From CAYJBH01 sp964368815 (GTDB lineage: Bacteria > Bacillota > Clostridia > Oscillospirales > Ruminococcaceae): DNA of 26,357 bases. Position numbers and translations under genes: made by a program. The DNA is taken from positions 1-26,357 of the forward strand of contig CAYJDA010000032.1 of the NCBI GenBank assembly GCA_964368815.1, written 5' to 3'. The notes beneath the pieces were generated by a model. It was not told the DNA's origin, ran no database searches, and saw only the letters and a program-made list of their open reading frames with translations. How positions within the stretch are numbered: position 1 is the stretch's first letter; the number at the start of each line of letters is the position of its first letter. This document shows positions 15,906 to 22,551 of this stretch, in pieces.

Positions 15906-16575
15906 TGTTCTTCTCCAGCGAATACCCTGTGTTTCGTATAGCCGATATTTTTATATTTGCATCTAACAGCGTTAGTTTTTTTCTAAGATATGCTATATAA
16001 ACCCATACGATATTTATCTCAACGTCGCTATCGCATCCCCAAATTCTTTCTAAAAATCGTTCGGTAGATATAATAACCCCTTCATTTATCATAAGCATTT
16101 CCATCATTTGAAACTCTTTACCCGCAAGTTTAAAAATATCCTTGCCGGTTGAAAGCTCAAACGTTTTACGATCTAAGCTTACATTGCCATACCTGAGTTT
16201 AGATGATGTGCTGTCGGTAGATATTCTGGTTATGCTACGTATCCGCGCCAACAGCTCCTTTGCATCAAAAGGCTTTGTTAGGTAATCATTCGCTCCATAA
16301 TCAAGACCCGCTACCTTGTCGTCGACTGTAGATTTTGCGGTAAGCATAATAATCGGAACCGTAAAACCTTTTGCTCGCACATGTTTTAGCACTGAAATCC
16401 CATCCATTTTAGGCATCATTATGTCTAAAATTACGGCATCATAATCTATAGATTCAATATAATCAACTGCCTCCTCGCCATCGTAAACTGCATCTACCGC
16501 GTAGTTGTGAAACTCAAGTATTTTGGCTAACGCTTTCGAGATTTTTTTATCATCTTCGCATAATAAAATCCGCAT
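15898..16575 (-). CDS. OmpR/PhoB-family response regulator
   Basis: This 225-residue DNA-binding regulator has a receiver domain with the acidic pocket CEDD, phosphoacceptor Asp51 (ILDIMMPKMDG), Thr79 (MLTA) and Lys101 (LTKPFD). A C-terminal winged helix follows, with a recognition region ending in VYIAYLRKKL and an IRNTGY hairpin. ATG 16575 is preferred because AGGAGAG lies a few bases upstream. An in-frame start at 16605 would add ten residues before the usual MRILLCEDD. It is encoded just before its kinase. The promoter upstream has the 21-base element shared with the VTC operon, so autoregulation and control of that operon are likely. Confidence 0.93.
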   Translation of the reverse strand: MRILLCEDDKKISKALAKILEFHNYAVDAVYDGEEAVDYIESIDYDAVILDIMMPKMDGISVLKHVRAKGFTVPIIMLTAKSTVDDKVAGLDYGANDYLTKPFDAKELLARIRSITRISTDSTSSKLRYGNVSLDRKTFELSTGKDIFKLAGKEFQMMEMLMINEGVIISTERFLERIWGCDSDVEINIVWVYIAYLRKKLTLLDANIKISAIRNTGYSLEKNSD

Positions 16576-16628
16576 TTTCTCTCCTGTGTATTTGCAGGGC
16601 AACACAATAGTTTATACATCTACTACCT

Positions 16629-16634
16629 ATTATA
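16629..16634 (-). promoter_or_regulatory. -10 box of the two-component system promoter
   Basis: TATAAT on the minus strand with a predicted start near 16622, about 47 nt before the response-regulator start codon. As at the VTC promoter, no convincing -35 box is seen and the 21-base element takes its place. Confidence 0.62.
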
Positions 16635-16642
16635 TAGTATAG

Positions 16643-16663
16643 ACCTTAATTTTACATTAAAAT
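16643..16663 (-). promoter_or_regulatory. 21-base response-regulator box upstream of the two-component operon
   Basis: On the minus strand it reads ATTTTAATGTAAA then ATTAAGGT, 8 bases before TATAAT. It agrees with the VTC operon element in 17 of 21 positions, including both ends (ATTTTAA and TTAAGGT). This is the expected picture for positive autoregulation by the encoded regulator, though binding itself is inferred. Confidence 0.6.
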
Positions 16664-16682
16664 TTGCAAATTCCTTTTGCAA
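16664..16682. repeat. 7-bp inverted repeat upstream of the two-component promoter
   Basis: TTGCAAA (16664-16670) and TTTGCAA (16676-16682) form a perfect inverted repeat with a 5-base spacer. It abuts the 21-base element and lies just after the mrpD-like stop codon. It may be a binding site for a second regulator or a weak end-of-operon structure. It is too AT-rich for a normal terminator. Confidence 0.4.
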
Positions 16683-16702
16683 CAAATACTGCTCGAGATT
16701 AT

Positions 16703-18286
16703 TTATACGCTTAAATACAATGATATTGAAATATAAAAAACGAGGATCGCCATTACTATTTGTTGAAAATTGAGCGAGAATTTTCGCAACGAATAAAGGT
16801 ATTTGTTCTTTTTAAGAATAAATTTATACAGTAAAAACGCTACAATAACACTAATTAAATAAACTATGGTTTTTTCTATATAAATGCCGCTGTTTATAGA
16901 AACATCGGTATTAAAGATAGTGTTAATGGCGGTAACTCCAAAAATTCCGCCAACGATACAGCTAACACCAAGACATAAAAGCACAAGTTTTTTTCGTCGG
17001 CTTTGTTTTATCTGCGGTGAGGGTTCGCCTAATAGCATATGGGAATATTTAACAAAGGATAAAATGGTGCCGAAATTAACAATAATAATTAATGTTTCGG
17101 TTATTGTTCCTTTAGCTCCGTATTGCATAAAGTATTTAGATATCGACGAATTAAAAAACGGTGCACCGCTTATTCCAAGTACTCCAAGCACTGTTGCGAT
17201 TCCCGTTAGAGGCATGGTTCGCAATACGCCATGAATTTTTCGAATATCCCGCGTTTTATATTGCTTTATTATCATGCCTGCCGATAAAAACAGCAACGAC
17301 TTAAAAAGCGCATGGCAGATTATATGATAAAGGGCGCCATAGGTTGAAATTTCGTTTTGGGCTGTTAATCCCAATGAAATTAATCCGATTTGCGATATGG
17401 TGTGAAACGCTAAAATCAGCTTTATATCGGTTTGGGAAAGAGCCATAACAAAACCTAATACCGCTGTACATCCGCCTATAATAATAAAAAATTCAGCATA
17501 ATCTATAGCAGGTGAGAAGAGGTTTATAAAAACAAAAAACAGATAAATTCCATTTTTTACGTATAAGCCGGAAAGAATAGCCGATACGGCCGAGGGTGCA
17601 CTGGGCGTTCCGTGCGCATGCGGTAGCCAGCTAAATAGCGGAAAGAACGCACTTTTTAGGCAGATAGCTGTCATAATAAATGCAAATGGCGTTGCAACTG
17701 CGTCGGGGTTAGCCATGGGCATAAGCTTCGCAATTTCGGATATAGAAAGTACTCCGAATATCTTGTAGAGGTAGCCTATGCCGAACAGGTAAAAAAGCAT
17801 GCATACAACCTGCGACAACAGGTATACCATTCCGTCATACATGGAGCGAATGTCTTTTTTATACATTATAAGTATTGCAACAACAACGGTTGCAACCTCT
17901 AAAAAAACATAGATGTTAAAAAGATCATCGGTAAGAAAAACGCCACACAAAAGGCCTTGCAGTATTAAAAATAGCATAACAAATTTATTATCAAAAAATT
18001 CTTCATGCATTGTGTAGATAAAGGAGATTGAAAATAAAAATATTGATAGTCCTATTAACGAAATGGTGTATCTGTCGGCAATAAGTGTTATTCCGAGTAT
18101 CGAGTTTTGTGCGCCCAGAACTTCTTTGATATTTCCGTTATTCATAATGTTGAGGAACACAAAGATGAAAAAAGCAAAAAGTATGCTTTCGCAAATAACA
18201 ACAAAAAGGCGCAGAGGAATTTTGGGAATTAGGTAAGCAATAACCCCCAAAATTACCGGAACGATTATAAAATATATTATGATCAT
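16703..18286 (-). CDS. mnhD: Mrp/Mbh-type antiporter subunit D (proton-conducting NuoL/M/N family)
   Basis: This 527-residue integral membrane subunit has about 14 helices. The ion-path residues of the family are visible: the glutamate in IYVFLEVATV on the fifth helix, the lysine in CLKSAFFPLFSWLPHAH, the stretch GTPSAPSAVSAILSGLYVKN, and the helix LAFHTISQIGLISLGL. This is the only large antiporter-like subunit in the operon; the N-terminal half of MrpA is missing. It is the last gene and overlaps mnhC by 4 bases. It should carry the H+ (or Na+) exchange of the complex, and corresponds to MbhH in membrane-bound hydrogenase loci. It could also be named mrpD; the D rather than A assignment rests on length and position after C. 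Confidence 0.9.
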   Translation of the reverse strand: MIIIYFIIVPVILGVIAYLIPKIPLRLFVVICESILFAFFIFVFLNIMNNGNIKEVLGAQNSILGITLIADRYTISLIGLSIFLFSISFIYTMHEEFFDNKFVMLFLILQGLLCGVFLTDDLFNIYVFLEVATVVVAILIMYKKDIRSMYDGMVYLLSQVVCMLFYLFGIGYLYKIFGVLSISEIAKLMPMANPDAVATPFAFIMTAICLKSAFFPLFSWLPHAHGTPSAPSAVSAILSGLYVKNGIYLFFVFINLFSPAIDYAEFFIIIGGCTAVLGFVMALSQTDIKLILAFHTISQIGLISLGLTAQNEISTYGALYHIICHALFKSLLFLSAGMIIKQYKTRDIRKIHGVLRTMPLTGIATVLGVLGISGAPFFNSSISKYFMQYGAKGTITETLIIIVNFGTILSFVKYSHMLLGEPSPQIKQSRRKKLVLLCLGVSCIVGGIFGVTAINTIFNTDVSINSGIYIEKTIVYLISVIVAFLLYKFILKKNKYLYSLRKFSLNFQQIVMAILVFYISISLYLSV

Positions 18287-18633
18287 TGAAAGTTATCCAT
18301 TCTTTTCTTGTGGATAGCCGTCCAATCCGAGTTTCCGTATAGATGGTAAAGGGTAATAAACATACACAATGATATTGCCGTTACTGCTACACCAATCACT
18401 ATAGCCGTTATCATGAGTGCTTGCGGCAACGGATCGGCTACCTCTGCAGCTGTAACATTAATAGGTGGCGCTTGCTCGGTTGTTGCAAACATGGTTAAAA
18501 AAAATGTAATTGCGGCAACCTCCATAATGCCTATACACACAATACTTTTAAGTATACGTCTACTGCTGAATATACCGGCAAGGCCGATAAAAAACAGTGC
18601 TACAGATACATTTTCACCGTTTAAAAACTCCAT
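18283..18633 (-). CDS. mnhC: Mrp/Mbh-type antiporter subunit C (NuoK-like)
   Basis: This 116-residue protein has three membrane helices, as in MrpC/NuoK. The family core DPLPQALMITAIVIGVAVTA leads into the last helix, and the first two helices contain FFIGLAGIFSSRRILK and GIMEVAAITFFLTMF. The glutamate in GIMEVA corresponds to the conserved membrane glutamate of this family. A GGAGG site precedes the ATG. It overlaps mnhD by 4 bases and follows mnhB at 47 bases. It builds the lateral ion path between the small subunits and subunit D. Confidence 0.92.
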   Translation of the reverse strand: MEFLNGENVSVALFFIGLAGIFSSRRILKSIVCIGIMEVAAITFFLTMFATTEQAPPINVTAAEVADPLPQALMITAIVIGVAVTAISLCMFITLYHLYGNSDWTAIHKKRMDNFQ

Positions 18634-18680
18634 ATTTCCTCCGCTTAAATTATCTGTTTTGAGTGCCGTGCTTGGCTTTA

Positions 18681-19349
18681 CTAACTATCTTCATAATGAA
18701 CAAATCTAAAAAATATTATTGTTAACCCGCAAAAAACTTTTGCGGCTATAAGGCTGTTCATTATAACCATATATATTATGTTAAACTCGGTGTAGCTAAG
18801 ATAAAGTGCCGATACCGCAAATACAGTTGCAAAAAGCAGGATTAGCAAAAACAAAACCTTCTCTATCTTCTCATACATGCGAAAATTAATAGATTTTTCC
18901 GGCCTTAACAGATACACACAGATTAAAACTGCCGACAATGCCGCACCTCCCTGAAATCCGCCGCCGGGTGTGAGGTGTCCGTTAACCGTAAGGTAGAAAC
19001 CCATTATCATTATAACCGGAATCACTAATGCAATAGTTCTTCCAAAATGCATCCCGTCCTTAGGCTTTTCTGCCTTAAAATATATTCTGTTATTTTCGTG
19101 ACGTGAAAAATGTATCACCCCCATTACGCTTATTAACAGCATTAGCGCCTCGAATATTGTATCAAATATTCTGTAGTTGAGGTAAACCGCGGTAACGGAA
19201 TTTTGTGCGGCTGTGTCGTCGAGATGATTTTCAATAACAAGTGAATACAGCTCGGGGGTTTGGGTTGCGGTGCTACCGGCCGAGGTGTAAACGGTAACTG
19301 CAATAGCAAAGGCGCAAAGCAGATAACCGGCGATACGCATAACATTCAT
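18681..19349 (-). CDS. mnhB: MbhE-MrpB fusion subunit
   Basis: This 222-residue protein joins two modules. The first ~85 residues, with NSVTAVYLNYRIFDTIFEAL, match MbhE, the segment found at the C-terminal end of MrpA. The rest is a MrpB domain with GRTIALVIPVIMIMGFYL and the hallmark NGHLTPGGGFQGGA. About six helices are expected. The start shares one base with the upstream MbhD-like stop, and GGAGG lies 7 bases before the ATG. The joined form places two Mbh subunits in one chain and supports an Mbh-like rather than a classical seven-subunit Mrp organisation. Confidence 0.88.
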   Translation of the reverse strand: MNVMRIAGYLLCAFAIAVTVYTSAGSTATQTPELYSLVIENHLDDTAAQNSVTAVYLNYRIFDTIFEALMLLISVMGVIHFSRHENNRIYFKAEKPKDGMHFGRTIALVIPVIMIMGFYLTVNGHLTPGGGFQGGAALSAVLICVYLLRPEKSINFRMYEKIEKVLFLLILLFATVFAVSALYLSYTEFNIIYMVIMNSLIAAKVFCGLTIIFFRFVHYEDS

Positions 19350-19894
19350 CAGCTATCCTCCTTGCTTTGCGTTACAAAGCGAATTCGCTCATCGCTAAAC
19401 TTTGCAGTGAGCATATCTTTTATCGCAAGTACATGCAACTCTGCATCGGAACCGTATATAGTGATAACATCATCCTTGTTGTGTAGGATAAGATCATACA
19501 TCTGGTTGCTTGCAATGCTTTGCGGTTTTTCCCATGTAAAAACAGCCTGCGCCTCAAGGTCTTGCGTTGAACAATAGCGCATTATGTGAGACACAACGTC
19601 CTCCATGTCGGCCCTTAGTCGATAATCGCTCTTGCGCTCTTTAGAGCCAGATGTAAAATAAATATAAAAAGTTCTGTGTTTTTTTAGCGCCACAATAAAT
19701 AGAATGGTAGACAATGCGCTACCGATTACCGCTTCGGCAATTGCAACGTCGGGCGAATGATACAACAGATAGCAAAAGGAGGCGAGCAATGAAAATGCAC
19801 CCAACGCTATAATTATTCGTTTGTAATTTCTACAGCTTACTATGTAAAGCGCGATTATAATCATTAAAATAAAAACAAGTTTATCAGCTGTCAT
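19349..19894 (-). CDS. MbhD-like (DUF4040) subunit with a soluble C-terminal extension
   Basis: The protein has 181 residues. The first ~75 hold three helices with the DUF4040/MbhD core HSPDVAIAEAVIGSALSTI, corresponding to part of the MrpA C-terminal region. The remaining ~105 residues are hydrophilic and probably cytoplasmic, with the segment DVITIYGSDAELHVLAIKDML; I do not recognise this domain. ATG 19892-19894 is preferred, since AAGGAG lies 6 bases upstream. The in-frame ATG two codons earlier touches that site. It overlaps the mnhG gene by 11 bases. In Mbh-type complexes this subunit lies in the ion-translocating membrane arm; the tail may regulate or contact a partner. Confidence 0.83.
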   Translation of the reverse strand: MTADKLVFILMIIIALYIVSCRNYKRIIIALGAFSLLASFCYLLYHSPDVAIAEAVIGSALSTILFIVALKKHRTFYIYFTSGSKERKSDYRLRADMEDVVSHIMRYCSTQDLEAQAVFTWEKPQSIASNQMYDLILHNKDDVITIYGSDAELHVLAIKDMLTAKFSDERIRFVTQSKEDS

Positions 19895-20186
19895 CTTCAT
19901 CTCCTTTTAACTTGTATCCGGAAAAATATGCCGATGAAGCAATCGATGAGGTTACAATTGGGTTTATAATAAGAATTACAATTAATATTAATATAAGTTT
20001 AAGTGTAAACGAGTTAAACCCGCTTAAAAAAGCTACACCTATTAAAATTGTTATAAGCCCAACAGTATCTATATCCGCAGCCGATAGCAGCCGTGCATAA
20101 AAATTGTCGAAGCGATATATTCCGATAAGCCCAACAGCTATAAAAAACAAACCTATTATAATTAATATATATCCAACTATCTGCAT
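19884..20186 (-). CDS. mnhG: Mrp/Mbh-type antiporter subunit G
   Basis: This 100-residue protein has three membrane helices. Family features are GLIGIYRFDNFYARLLSAADIDTVG after the first helix, then ILIGVAFLSG, and a third helix with INPIVTSSIASSAYFSG, the usual PVTSH/PV-type end region. The length is normal for MrpG. It lies 9 bases after mnhF and overlaps the next gene. It is a small structural and ion-path subunit of the antiporter. Confidence 0.92.
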   Translation of the reverse strand: MQIVGYILIIIGLFFIAVGLIGIYRFDNFYARLLSAADIDTVGLITILIGVAFLSGFNSFTLKLILILIVILIINPIVTSSIASSAYFSGYKLKGDEDDS

Positions 20187-20195
20187 AATGCTTCC

Positions 20196-20453
20196 TTATT
20201 GTTTTTTTGTTTTTTGAAGGAATTTTGCAATAGAGGTAGTTCCAACGAACCCAAGCACCGCAAACACAAGGGCAATGTCGAGATAAATTGATTGAGCGTT
20301 AGCATAGGAGTAAAGGATAACTATAACAATAATTTTACTGCATAGCAACGAAAAGCCAAGCAACCTATCCCAAACCGACGGACCTATAATAATACGACCG
20401 CTACTTAAAAAAGCAGCAACTATAAGTAAAATAACAACGATGTTAATTAGCAT
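20196..20453 (-). CDS. mnhF: Mrp/Mbh-type antiporter subunit F
   Basis: This 85-residue protein has three membrane helices, as in MrpF, with the family motif GPSVWDRLLGFSLLCSKIIVI, in which the DR pair is conserved, and IYLDIALVFAVLGFVGTTSIAKFL at the end. ATG 20451-20453 is chosen because AAAGGA lies 7 bases upstream, giving the usual length. A longer reading from 20498 would overlap mnhE by 44 bases and add a hydrophilic leader not found in the family. It starts one base after the mnhE stop. Confidence 0.9.
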   Translation of the reverse strand: MLINIVVILLIVAAFLSSGRIIIGPSVWDRLLGFSLLCSKIIVIVILYSYANAQSIYLDIALVFAVLGFVGTTSIAKFLQKTKKQ

Positions 20454-20454
20454 C

Positions 20455-20967
20455 TCATCTTCCTTTATCATCTTTGTAATTATCGTTTTTTTTTGCAACT
20501 GCCAACAGCCGGTTCTCCAATGAGGCGGCAGGGTTGTCTTTATACATAGATAAAACGGTTAGCTCTCCATCCTTGTTTTCTACCGTAATTGTGCCCGGTG
20601 TTAGCGTTATTGATGTAGCTAAAATATCATGAAGATAAACATTTTTTATCTCTTTATTTATTTTAGCAGTTATAAAACCGGGGGAAACATCGCCGCTGAT
20701 AATGTGCATCGTAGCTTTTATTCCGGATAGATAAATTTCTTTTAATAAAAAAACAAGGTATATAACAAAACGTATAGGCGGCAGAAAAAAGGCGTTTATA
20801 TAGTTATAGCCAAGAAGATGATTTGTTACGAATAAACACATAGCCGTAACAATAACGCCACTGATGATGCAAATAACTGCGATGCTTTCATTAATAATAA
20901 GCCACACGAGTAGCAATATTATTGGAACGGCAGACCTGTAGATTATTCGAAGCAAAATGCACCTCAT
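20455..20967 (-). CDS. mnhE: Mrp/Mbh-type antiporter subunit E
   Basis: This 170-residue protein has two to three N-terminal helices and a soluble end. The MrpE features are FFLPPIRFVIYLVFLLKEIYLSGI and the C-terminal block ITLTPGTITVENKDGELTVLSM. It is the first gene of the seven-gene operon. ATG 20965-20967 is chosen since GAGGG lies 7 bases upstream. The longer GTG start at 20994 overlaps the predicted -10 box. In antiporter complexes this subunit joins the small membrane subunits and supports assembly. Confidence 0.9.
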   Translation of the reverse strand: MRCILLRIIYRSAVPIILLLVWLIINESIAVICIISGVIVTAMCLFVTNHLLGYNYINAFFLPPIRFVIYLVFLLKEIYLSGIKATMHIISGDVSPGFITAKINKEIKNVYLHDILATSITLTPGTITVENKDGELTVLSMYKDNPAASLENRLLAVAKKNDNYKDDKGR

Positions 20968-20985
20968 TAAGTAACCCTCGGTTAA

Positions 20986-21014
20986 ATTATACACAAAAAT
21001 TATATTTTACGCAA
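20986..21014 (-). promoter_or_regulatory. promoter of the antiporter operon
   Basis: On the minus strand TATAAT (20986-20991) is perfect and a weak -35 box TTGCGT (21009-21014) stands 17 bases away. Predicted start near 20979 leaves a very short leader with the GAGGG ribosome binding site. The rest of the gap to 21142 is AT-rich without other recognisable signals. Confidence 0.55.
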
Positions 21015-21142
21015 TACTTTTGTATGATTTATTTCAATCCGTGATTGTGCAAACTATTAATTTAGTGCTTGAGATTATTGGCATTTTTCTTTTTGCTTTA
21101 AAAAAATTGCTATACGCTCCGAAATTTCTTTAAAAAACATAA

Positions 21143-21169
21143 GATGGACAGTCTATCTAACTGTCCATC
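21143..21169 (-). terminator. terminator after the zinc-ribbon protein gene
   Basis: GATGGACAGT (21143-21152) and ACTGTCCATC (21160-21169) form a perfect 10-bp stem with a 7-base loop. On the minus strand the stem is followed closely by TTATGTTTTTT. It lies 33 bases after the stop codon of the gene at 21202-22407, so it fits a Rho-independent terminator. Confidence 0.75.
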
Positions 21170-21201
21170 ATGGTATAAAAATGTTGAATTTTAATTGAAG
21201 G

Positions 21202-22407
21202 TTATTCTTTCGCAAGAATTTCCTCTTCTCTTATAAAAGTTTTTGCAATTTCGCTAACATTAATTGAATTGTTCGAGGCGTATAAATCGGCATTTAGTTG
21301 TCCGTTTAAATGATATACATTATCATCAACTAAACTTTTTTTACGATAAATTTGATGCGAGAAAAATACGCCTGCGGCAAAAACTATAACTGCACTAAGC
21401 GGACCTGTTAACAACGAAAGCCCCGTAATTATTGATATAACAAGCGCAGATAATGAAATATAAATAATTTTTCTTGCAATATTGCTCATAGGCAAAACAC
21501 CTGCAATTTTTCCTGTTTGCCCATTTATTGTAAAGCAATATTTTTTCTTTTTATACCGGATATTTAAAAACCATACCGGTACTAACACGTTATTTTTTTC
21601 AAAATTATTATATGCCGTGTTCGAATTTTTTAGATTAATTTTTGCATAACCTTTCATCATTTTTTTACAGATAGCAGACACCGACTCTACCATACGATTT
21701 TCTGCACTCTTAAAGCACTTATCGGCTGAAATGTCGCTATAATCGGCAAAAAAACCCATAATATATTTATTGTCGAACGGCATTAGTTTATCACATTCAA
21801 ACGGCTCTATGGATTCAATATATCGTTTGTTTATATAGCTGCTCGCATTTACGGGAATTTTACTAAAACTGCCGAGGCCTCGCATAGCAACATCAAAAAA
21901 ACTTGCCATTCTCTTTGCTGATATAACCTTAATTTCATCTGTTGCGCACTCATATTGCAGTGTGCTATCAGCATCCGCGCTAAAAAACCATGTAGGTACA
22001 TATACGCCCTGCATTCTACTGATTGTGCTATGCTTGGCAATTTCTTTCGGCGTTAACTTCTCTTTCCCACAAAACTCACGAAATAGGTCCATCGCCTTTT
22101 CTTTATTAATAAGAAACGGCAATATATATTCAGGCTGGGTATATGTGTTAGATTTATCACCTAAAACAATATTCGAGCCACAAAAGGCACACTCCGTTGC
22201 AATTGTCATTTTATCCGCTACTAATTTTGCCCCGCACGAAAGACAATCATAGCTATTATAGCTCTCATTCGAAATCGGGGGTTTGTCGTCTACATTAAGG
22301 TTTGAATATTCAGCCCCGCAATGCTCGCAAACAAGTTTTTGCGTTGTTGGATTAAATGAAACATTTCCTGCACATGCATTGCATTTGTAATTAGCCATCC
22401 CTTCCAT
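21202..22407 (-). CDS. double zinc-ribbon membrane protein of unknown function
   Basis: This 401-residue protein opens with two zinc ribbons: CNAC...CEHC (about residues 9-34) and CLSC...CAFC (about 55-79). A large middle domain of about 200 residues follows, with IPVNASSYINKRYIESIEPF and PTWFFSADAD, then LVPVWFLNIRYKKKKYCFTINGQTGKI. Two close membrane helices lie at about residues 310-355 and a short soluble tail follows. This layout occurs in proteins annotated as TFIIB-type zinc-ribbon-containing, common in Clostridia, but their role is not established. ATG 22405-22407 has GGGGG about 7-8 bases upstream. It is a single-gene unit with its own promoter and terminator. The ribbons probably serve protein contacts; direct DNA binding is not supported. 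Confidence 0.8.
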   Translation of the reverse strand: MEGMANYKCNACAGNVSFNPTTQKLVCEHCGAEYSNLNVDDKPPISNESYNSYDCLSCGAKLVADKMTIATECAFCGSNIVLGDKSNTYTQPEYILPFLINKEKAMDLFREFCGKEKLTPKEIAKHSTISRMQGVYVPTWFFSADADSTLQYECATDEIKVISAKRMASFFDVAMRGLGSFSKIPVNASSYINKRYIESIEPFECDKLMPFDNKYIMGFFADYSDISADKCFKSAENRMVESVSAICKKMMKGYAKINLKNSNTAYNNFEKNNVLVPVWFLNIRYKKKKYCFTINGQTGKIAGVLPMSNIARKIIYISLSALVISIITGLSLLTGPLSAVIVFAAGVFFSHQIYRKKSLVDDNVYHLNGQLNADLYASNNSINVSEIAKTFIREEEILAKE

Positions 22408-22452
22408 ATGCCGCCCCCTTTAGCAATTATAATAATAATGACCTTACATGTT

Positions 22453-22481
22453 ATTTTAGCATAATGTTCAGCTTTTTTCAA
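22453..22481 (-). promoter_or_regulatory. promoter of the zinc-ribbon protein gene
   Basis: On the minus strand TTGAAA (22476-22481) and TAAAAT (22453-22458) are 17 bases apart. Predicted start near 22446, about 39 nt before the start codon. Confidence 0.6.
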
Positions 22482-22501
22482 TCTGCTCGAAAAGATAAAC
22501 G

Positions 22502-22541
22502 AAAACTAAAACGCTGAATATAACAGCAGCGTTTTAGTTTT
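22502..22541 (-). terminator. strong terminator closing the polysaccharide locus
   Basis: AAAACTAAAACGCTG (22502-22516) and CAGCGTTTTAGTTTT (22527-22541) form a perfect 15-bp stem with a 10-base loop. Its CGCTG/CAGCG core next to the loop is flanked by A- and T-rich arms, so it can act on both strands. It lies 10 bases after the SDR stop codon and separates the polysaccharide genes from the zinc-ribbon gene promoter. Confidence 0.82.
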
Positions 22542-22551
22542 TGCTTTTCTA

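Noticed and set aside
16703..20967. Membrane-bound hydrogenase or complex I locus
   Set aside because: Gene order resembles the Mbh membrane module, but no hydrogenase, NuoB/C/D-like or iron-sulfur subunit is present in the window.
21015..21142. Small gene between the antiporter operon and the zinc-ribbon gene
   Set aside because: No frame with a plausible start and ribosome binding site was found in this AT-rich gap.
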